Source of the DNA: Caldalkalibacillus uzonensis
Lineage (GTDB): Bacteria; Bacillota; Bacilli; Caldalkalibacillales; Caldalkalibacillaceae
Assembly (NCBI RefSeq): GCF_030814135.1
Contig: NZ_JAUSUQ010000004.1
Coordinates: forward strand, 186,001-250,000
Direction: 5' to 3'
Length of the DNA stretch: 64,000 nt
Position numbers and translations under genes: made by a program. How positions within the stretch are numbered: position 1 is the stretch's first letter; every line of letters begins with the position of its first letter. Shown piece by piece: positions 60,152 through 64,000 of the stretch. Below the pieces are notes generated by a model, which worked only from the letters and a program-made list of their open reading frames with translations, was not told the origin of the DNA and made no database searches.

Positions 60152-61627
60152 TTAATCACCAATCTTGACCGCCACATTTTTCAACTGGGTATAGTTACGC
60201 AGAGCTTCCAAGCCTTTTTCCCGGCCAAAACCACTTTTTTTGTAGCCGCCAAAAGGCATCTCCACGCCCCCGCCAGCTCCGTAATTATTGATAAAAATCT
60301 GCCCGGCACGGATCTTCTTGGCCATCCTGTGGGCCCTGGCAATCTGCTTGGTCCAAATCCCAGTTACCAAACCGTACGGCGTGCCATTAGCCAATTGAAC
60401 AGCCTCTTCTTCATCCTCAAAAAGAAACACCGTCAGCACAGGGCCAAATATCTCTTCCTGAGCCAGACAACTGTCGGGCCCCAAGCCCTCCACCACCGTC
60501 GGTTTAAAGAAAAAACCATGTGGTGCTTCCTCAACAAGCACTCTTTCTCCCCCGGTCAGGATACGTGCTCCTTCCTGCTTGCCTTGTTCCACTAACTGTT
60601 CAATACGGCTGCCCTGTTTGTCGTTAATGATTGGCCCCAAATCAGGGTTATTGATGCCAATGCCCAGAGTTAATGTGGCCATGCGCCGCACCACTTGCTC
60701 CACAAACTGATCATAGATGTTTCTATGGAGAATGAGGCGGGAACCAGCTGAGCAGGTTTGTCCGGCGTTTTGTACAATGGAACGGACCACCCAGTTTAAC
60801 GCTTCCTCTTGGTCACAATCGTCAAAGAGAATATTGGGAGATTTGCCGCCCAGCTCCATGGTGACCGGTTTAATATTGCGGCTGGCCGCTGCCATCACCT
60901 TACTGCCCGTTTGCACAGACCCCGTAAAAGTGATATGGTCCACATCCGGATGATTGGCCAGGGCATCGCCCGCTTCATGGCCATAGCCGGTCACCACGTT
61001 ATACACACCAGGAGGAAAACCGGCTTGCTCCACCAAATAAGCCAAGTACAAAGCAGTCAAGGGGGTATCTTCGGCGGGTTTGATCACCACTGTATTTCCC
61101 GTGGCGATGGCAGCAGCCACACCTCTGCCTGTAATCTGCAAGGGATAATTCCAGGGCACAATATGGGCGGAAACACCGATTGGCTCCCGAACCGTGTAGT
61201 CTAAAATACCCGGGCTGACCGGAATGGTCTCTCCAAAAATCTTATCGGCCATTCCCGCATAATATTCAAAGTAACGGGCAGCAGCTTCCACATCGGCTTG
61301 GGCTTGGGAGAGAGGTTTTCCCGTATCCAGACTCTCCAGCTTGGCCAATGTTGCTTTTTCCTTGCGGATCAGTTGGGCCACTTGCCATAGCTTTCTAGCC
61401 CGCTCATCCGCTCTCATCTCCTGCCACTGGGCAGACTCAAACGTCTCCCTCGCCGCCTGCACAGCCCGGTCTACATCCTCTTGCCCTCCCCGGGGAACAG
61501 AGGCCAGCATTTCCCTGGTGGCCGGCTCAACTGTAGCAAAGGTTTTCTGGCTGACACTTTCAGTCCACTGGCCGTTAATATACATTAATGAAGGGATTGT
61601 ACCAATATCTATTAAAGATTGAGCCAT
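60152..61627 (-). CDS. NAD(P)-dependent aldehyde dehydrogenase (betaine-aldehyde type)
   Basis: A 491-residue aldehyde dehydrogenase. ATG 61627 follows GGAGGAATTTGACC; the longer upstream frame has no such site. Catalytic C292 lies in GQTCSAGSRL and the general base glutamate in TMELGGKSPNILF. VEPATREMLASVPRGGQEDVD and the C-terminal FGGYKKSGFGREKG are typical of the GbsA/BetB group of omega-amino or betaine aldehyde dehydrogenases. It follows an SDR and an M20 hydrolase in one operon, so it probably oxidises the aldehyde that the SDR makes from a released alcohol (inference). Confidence 0.88.
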   Translation of the reverse strand: MAQSLIDIGTIPSLMYINGQWTESVSQKTFATVEPATREMLASVPRGGQEDVDRAVQAARETFESAQWQEMRADERARKLWQVAQLIRKEKATLAKLESLDTGKPLSQAQADVEAAARYFEYYAGMADKIFGETIPVSPGILDYTVREPIGVSAHIVPWNYPLQITGRGVAAAIATGNTVVIKPAEDTPLTALYLAYLVEQAGFPPGVYNVVTGYGHEAGDALANHPDVDHITFTGSVQTGSKVMAAASRNIKPVTMELGGKSPNILFDDCDQEEALNWVVRSIVQNAGQTCSAGSRLILHRNIYDQFVEQVVRRMATLTLGIGINNPDLGPIINDKQGSRIEQLVEQGKQEGARILTGGERVLVEEAPHGFFFKPTVVEGLGPDSCLAQEEIFGPVLTVFLFEDEEEAVQLANGTPYGLVTGIWTKQIARAHRMAKKIRAGQIFINNYGAGGGVEMPFGGYKKSGFGREKGLEALRNYTQLKNVAVKIGD

Positions 61628-61680
61628 GGTCAAATTCCTCCTATCTATGATCTGCTGTCTATCATCATCCACTATATCGT

Positions 61681-62439
61681 CTATAATCCTCTGCCGCCAT
61701 CTACATTCAAGATGGCCCCGGTCACAATTTGAGCTTCATCAGAGCAAAGGTAAACGGCTGCATGAGCGATATCCTCCGGTTTAATCAGCCGCCCCAGAGG
61801 TACACTCTGTCTATAGATTGATTCCTTCGTTTCTTCAACATCAGCCCCCGCAGCAGTAAATTGACCCAGCATCTGCGTATCCGCAGGGCCAGGATTAAGG
61901 GCATTGACACGAATGTTAAATGGTGCCAACTCAATGGCTAGTGCCTGTGCCAATGCGACCAGCGCACCCTTGGAAGCAATATAGGCATTCAGACCCGGGC
62001 GAGGACGCTGACTGGAAATAGAAGCGATGGGTATGATGACTCCCTGCTGTTGCTGTTTCATATAGGGTACTACCGCCTTGCTCAACAAAAAGGCAGATGT
62101 CACATTAACATCTATGATACGATGCCACTCTTCTTTACTCACTTCCTCGACCGGAGTGGCTGGCTGGGCAATACCTGCCGCATGTACCAACCCATTCACT
62201 TTCCCCCACTGGTTATGAACCTTTTGCACAGCCTGTGTGACGGCAGTTTCAGAAGTGACATCCACCTTGGCAATGATGAGACGGCTTTCGTCCATGTCAT
62301 TAAACACCTGTTTAAGGGGATCCGTATTTAAATCCAGCGCCGCTACCTGAGCGCCTTCCCGTAAAAAGAACTCAACGATTTTAAGCCCCATGCCTCCTCC
62401 TGCTCCGGCAACAATCATTGTTTTCCCCTCAAGTCGCAT
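61681..62439 (-). CDS. Short-chain dehydrogenase/reductase
   Basis: A 252-residue classical SDR. ATG 62439 follows GGAGGATGACAA. The nucleotide motif is VAGAGGGMGLKIVEFFLREG with an acidic D after the second strand (ALDLNT), which favours NAD over NADP. NNAG is replaced by VHAAG. The catalytic S is in PIASISSQRP and the Y-x3-K in YIASKGALVALAQAL. ILNVDGGRGL ends the protein. The substrate is unknown. It lies between M20 hydrolase and aldehyde dehydrogenase genes with gaps of 19 and 53 bases. Confidence 0.88.
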   Translation of the reverse strand: MRLEGKTMIVAGAGGGMGLKIVEFFLREGAQVAALDLNTDPLKQVFNDMDESRLIIAKVDVTSETAVTQAVQKVHNQWGKVNGLVHAAGIAQPATPVEEVSKEEWHRIIDVNVTSAFLLSKAVVPYMKQQQQGVIIPIASISSQRPRPGLNAYIASKGALVALAQALAIELAPFNIRVNALNPGPADTQMLGQFTAAGADVEETKESIYRQSVPLGRLIKPEDIAHAAVYLCSDEAQIVTGAILNVDGGRGL

Positions 62440-62458
62440 TTGTCATCCTCCCTGCTTG

Positions 62459-63682
62459 TTATGCATATTCCTGATTTAAAAATTTAAGCGCCGCCTGACG
62501 ATAGATTTGGGTTGTTACTGCTAGTTCGTCTAAATCAATATACTCGTCTATGTGGTGGGGGATTTCCCGGTCCCCCGCTCCTGTTGTCACAATGGGTACA
62601 CCAGCCAGATGTAAAAAAGTTCCATCTGTAGCGCCAGGTACCCCGTTATAGACCGGCTGCCTGCCTGTCACCTGGGTGTACGCTGCCGCAATGGCCTGCA
62701 CAATGGGTTGCTCCTTGTCCGTTTTGGTCCACGGCCGGTCCTCGATCACCTCAAACTCTGCCTTAAAATCAGGATCAAGAGCTGCTAAACGGTCCAGTAC
62801 TCCTTGAATCTCTGCACTTAAGGTCTGGTGATCCTGACCAGGTATGGTGCGGATGTCCAGTGTGGCCAGGCACTGGTCAGGGACCACATTAATTTGCGGT
62901 TCTCCCTCCACAGGGGCCCGCAAAACAGTAGGCGTAATACTGGGCCAGCCTAACAGGGGGTGTTTACCCCAACGTTGTTTCTCCCTCTCTTCCAACTTCT
63001 CCAGCTCACAGATGACACGGGCCATGCGTGTATTGGGATTCACACCACTCAAAGGAATGGCGCCATGGGCCATTTTGCCAAAGGTTTTCAATACAACCCG
63101 CATGGCTCCCTTTTGAGCAATACAGATGTGATTTTCCTCCGGTTCACAAATAATGGCACCATCCACTCCTCTGGCCCAACCCCGTTCAATAAAATGCTTA
63201 ATGCCACTCATCATGCCTTCTTCATCACAAGGCACACAAAGGATGATTTTCCCATTAAATCTTTCCCCATCCCGCATAATGGAGTGAACAGCCGTAATGG
63301 CTGCAGCCAGATTGCCTTTGGTATCGTTTGTGCCGCGGCCATACATCCGGTTTCCTGCAATGCGTCCTTCAAAAGGAGGGTATGTCCAGGCTGACGGATC
63401 CCCTTCTGTGACCACATCAGTATGTCCCTCAAATAATAAGGTTTTTCCTGGACGTTTGGAATCCAGGATGCCAATCACATTAGGACGTCCAGGTTCTACT
63501 TGTTCCAGATAGACCTCCAACCCCAAATTTTTTAGATAATCATAAACAAATTGAGCCACTTTGCTCTCGTTTCCATCGGGATCACCGGGCCGGTACACAC
63601 TGGGAATACGTACCAGGTCTTGTGTCAGCCGGATCACTTCGGCTTTATCCCGTTGGAATCGCTGTTCTGTGTAGACGGACAT
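62459..63682 (-). CDS. M20-family metallohydrolase (ArgE/DapE/ACY1 group)
   Basis: A 407-residue di-zinc hydrolase removing an acyl group or cleaving an amide. ATG 63682 follows AAAGGGGGCCATAGC. Metal and catalytic motifs are FEGHTDVVTEGDPSAWTYPP, YGRGTNDTKGNLAA and VPCDEEGMMSG, where the paired glutamates are base and ligand; the late metal histidine is in REIPHHIDEY. It resembles ArgE/DapE-like deacylases with no arginine or lysine genes nearby. The neighbours (symporter, SDR, aldehyde dehydrogenase) point to breakdown of an imported N-acyl compound. Confidence 0.88.
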   Translation of the reverse strand: MSVYTEQRFQRDKAEVIRLTQDLVRIPSVYRPGDPDGNESKVAQFVYDYLKNLGLEVYLEQVEPGRPNVIGILDSKRPGKTLLFEGHTDVVTEGDPSAWTYPPFEGRIAGNRMYGRGTNDTKGNLAAAITAVHSIMRDGERFNGKIILCVPCDEEGMMSGIKHFIERGWARGVDGAIICEPEENHICIAQKGAMRVVLKTFGKMAHGAIPLSGVNPNTRMARVICELEKLEEREKQRWGKHPLLGWPSITPTVLRAPVEGEPQINVVPDQCLATLDIRTIPGQDHQTLSAEIQGVLDRLAALDPDFKAEFEVIEDRPWTKTDKEQPIVQAIAAAYTQVTGRQPVYNGVPGATDGTFLHLAGVPIVTTGAGDREIPHHIDEYIDLDELAVTTQIYRQAALKFLNQEYA

Positions 63683-63762
63683 GCTATGGCCCCCTTTGTC
63701 CCTGTTGAAAGACTTGTTGTTTCAGATATGACATCTGCTCTTCTATGACACCTGCTTCTTCC

Positions 63763-64000
63763 CTACGCTCCCCAGAAACGTGACACTACCTCCTGTTGCT
63801 GAGCCATAGTGCGGTGTTGGGTCAGCAAACTGGCAGCCACATAACCGATGAAGCCTAGCACAATGGGCAAGACAACACCGTGCATGCCCAACGGATTTTT
63901 CCAAAACAGATCAAAGAGAATATAAGTTGAAACGCCTACGATGATGGAAGCTAGAGCGCCATATTTGTTCCCTTTTTTCCAATACAGACCCATTATGATC
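63763..64000 (-). CDS. Sodium:solute symporter, C-terminal part (cut by window end)
   Basis: An open frame enters from the right edge on the - strand and stops at TAG 63763-63765. The visible 78 residues read IIMGLYWKKGNKYGALAS, then two hydrophobic helices (IVGVSTYILFDLF; GVVLPIVLGFIGYVAASLL) and a polar tail. The LYWKKGNKYGALAS loop before the last helices is the standard C-terminal region of SSS transporters of the PanF type. It is the first visible gene of the M20/SDR/aldehyde dehydrogenase operon and would import its substrate. Confidence 0.82.
   Translation of the reverse strand, partial: IIMGLYWKKGNKYGALASIIVGVSTYILFDLFWKNPLGMHGVVLPIVLGFIGYVAASLLTQHRTMAQQQEVVSRFWGA

Overview
The window looks like the chromosome of a low-to-mid GC Bacillota, Bacillales type. 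Shine-Dalgarno sequences are strong (GGAGG class), TTG and GTG starts are common, several lipoproteins have acidic N-terminal linkers, and cre-like and LacI-type sites are present. Several gene types match Bacillus families (YesL/DUF624, YueJ-type PncA, PucR, RhaM). No rRNA, tRNA or CRISPR array was seen. The organism cannot be named from sequence alone; an alkaliphilic or thermophilic bacillus would fit but is inference.

Layout. (1) 1-6587, + strand: the tail of a sensor kinase, an AraC-type response regulator, a broken IS110-family element, then a glucose/mannose-like ABC importer (binding protein and two permeases). (2) 16638-6676, - strand: one long operon of LacI repressor, sugar-binding protein, two permeases, TPR membrane protein, GH35, GH2 and YesL. 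A divergent secreted PF10091-type glycoside hydrolase (16935-18305) shares its control region, which has two copies of a 16-bp operator. (3) 32260-18378, - strand: an alpha-mannoside locus of ROK repressor, binding protein, two permeases, nitrilase-family amidase, GH125-like enzyme, ROK kinase, ManA, GH38 alpha-mannosidase and a frameshifted second ROK kinase. (4) 32556-44259: a Fic protein; a beta-alanine-type module (omega-aminotransferase, CoA-acylating semialdehyde dehydrogenase, divergent PucR regulator); then two Na+/solute symporters, each with a small membrane partner, an unrecognised 161-aa protein and a YtcJ-type amidohydrolase. (5) 56903-44435, - strand: a complete L-rhamnose catabolic locus in two transcription units (rhaM, AraA/FucI-like protein, rhaT, rhaP, rhaQ, rhaS; then rhaEW, rhaI, rhaB, deoR-type regulator). 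(6) 57458-64000, - strand: a Cys/Met-type PLP enzyme, nicotinamidase, Doc/AbrB toxin-antitoxin pair, and an operon of Na+/solute symporter (cut by the window end), M20 hydrolase, SDR and aldehyde dehydrogenase.

How the parts fit. Most of the window is devoted to import and breakdown of plant or microbial glycans and small organic compounds. Three CUT1-type importers lack their own ATPase and probably share one encoded elsewhere. The rhamnose importer has its own ATPase, but that gene carries a one-base frameshift at an A7 tract. The kinase glcK carries another at an A4 tract. The two loci with the most room for new biology are the LacI/GH35/GH2/PF10091 locus and the alpha-mannoside locus with its amidase and divergent GH125-like enzyme.
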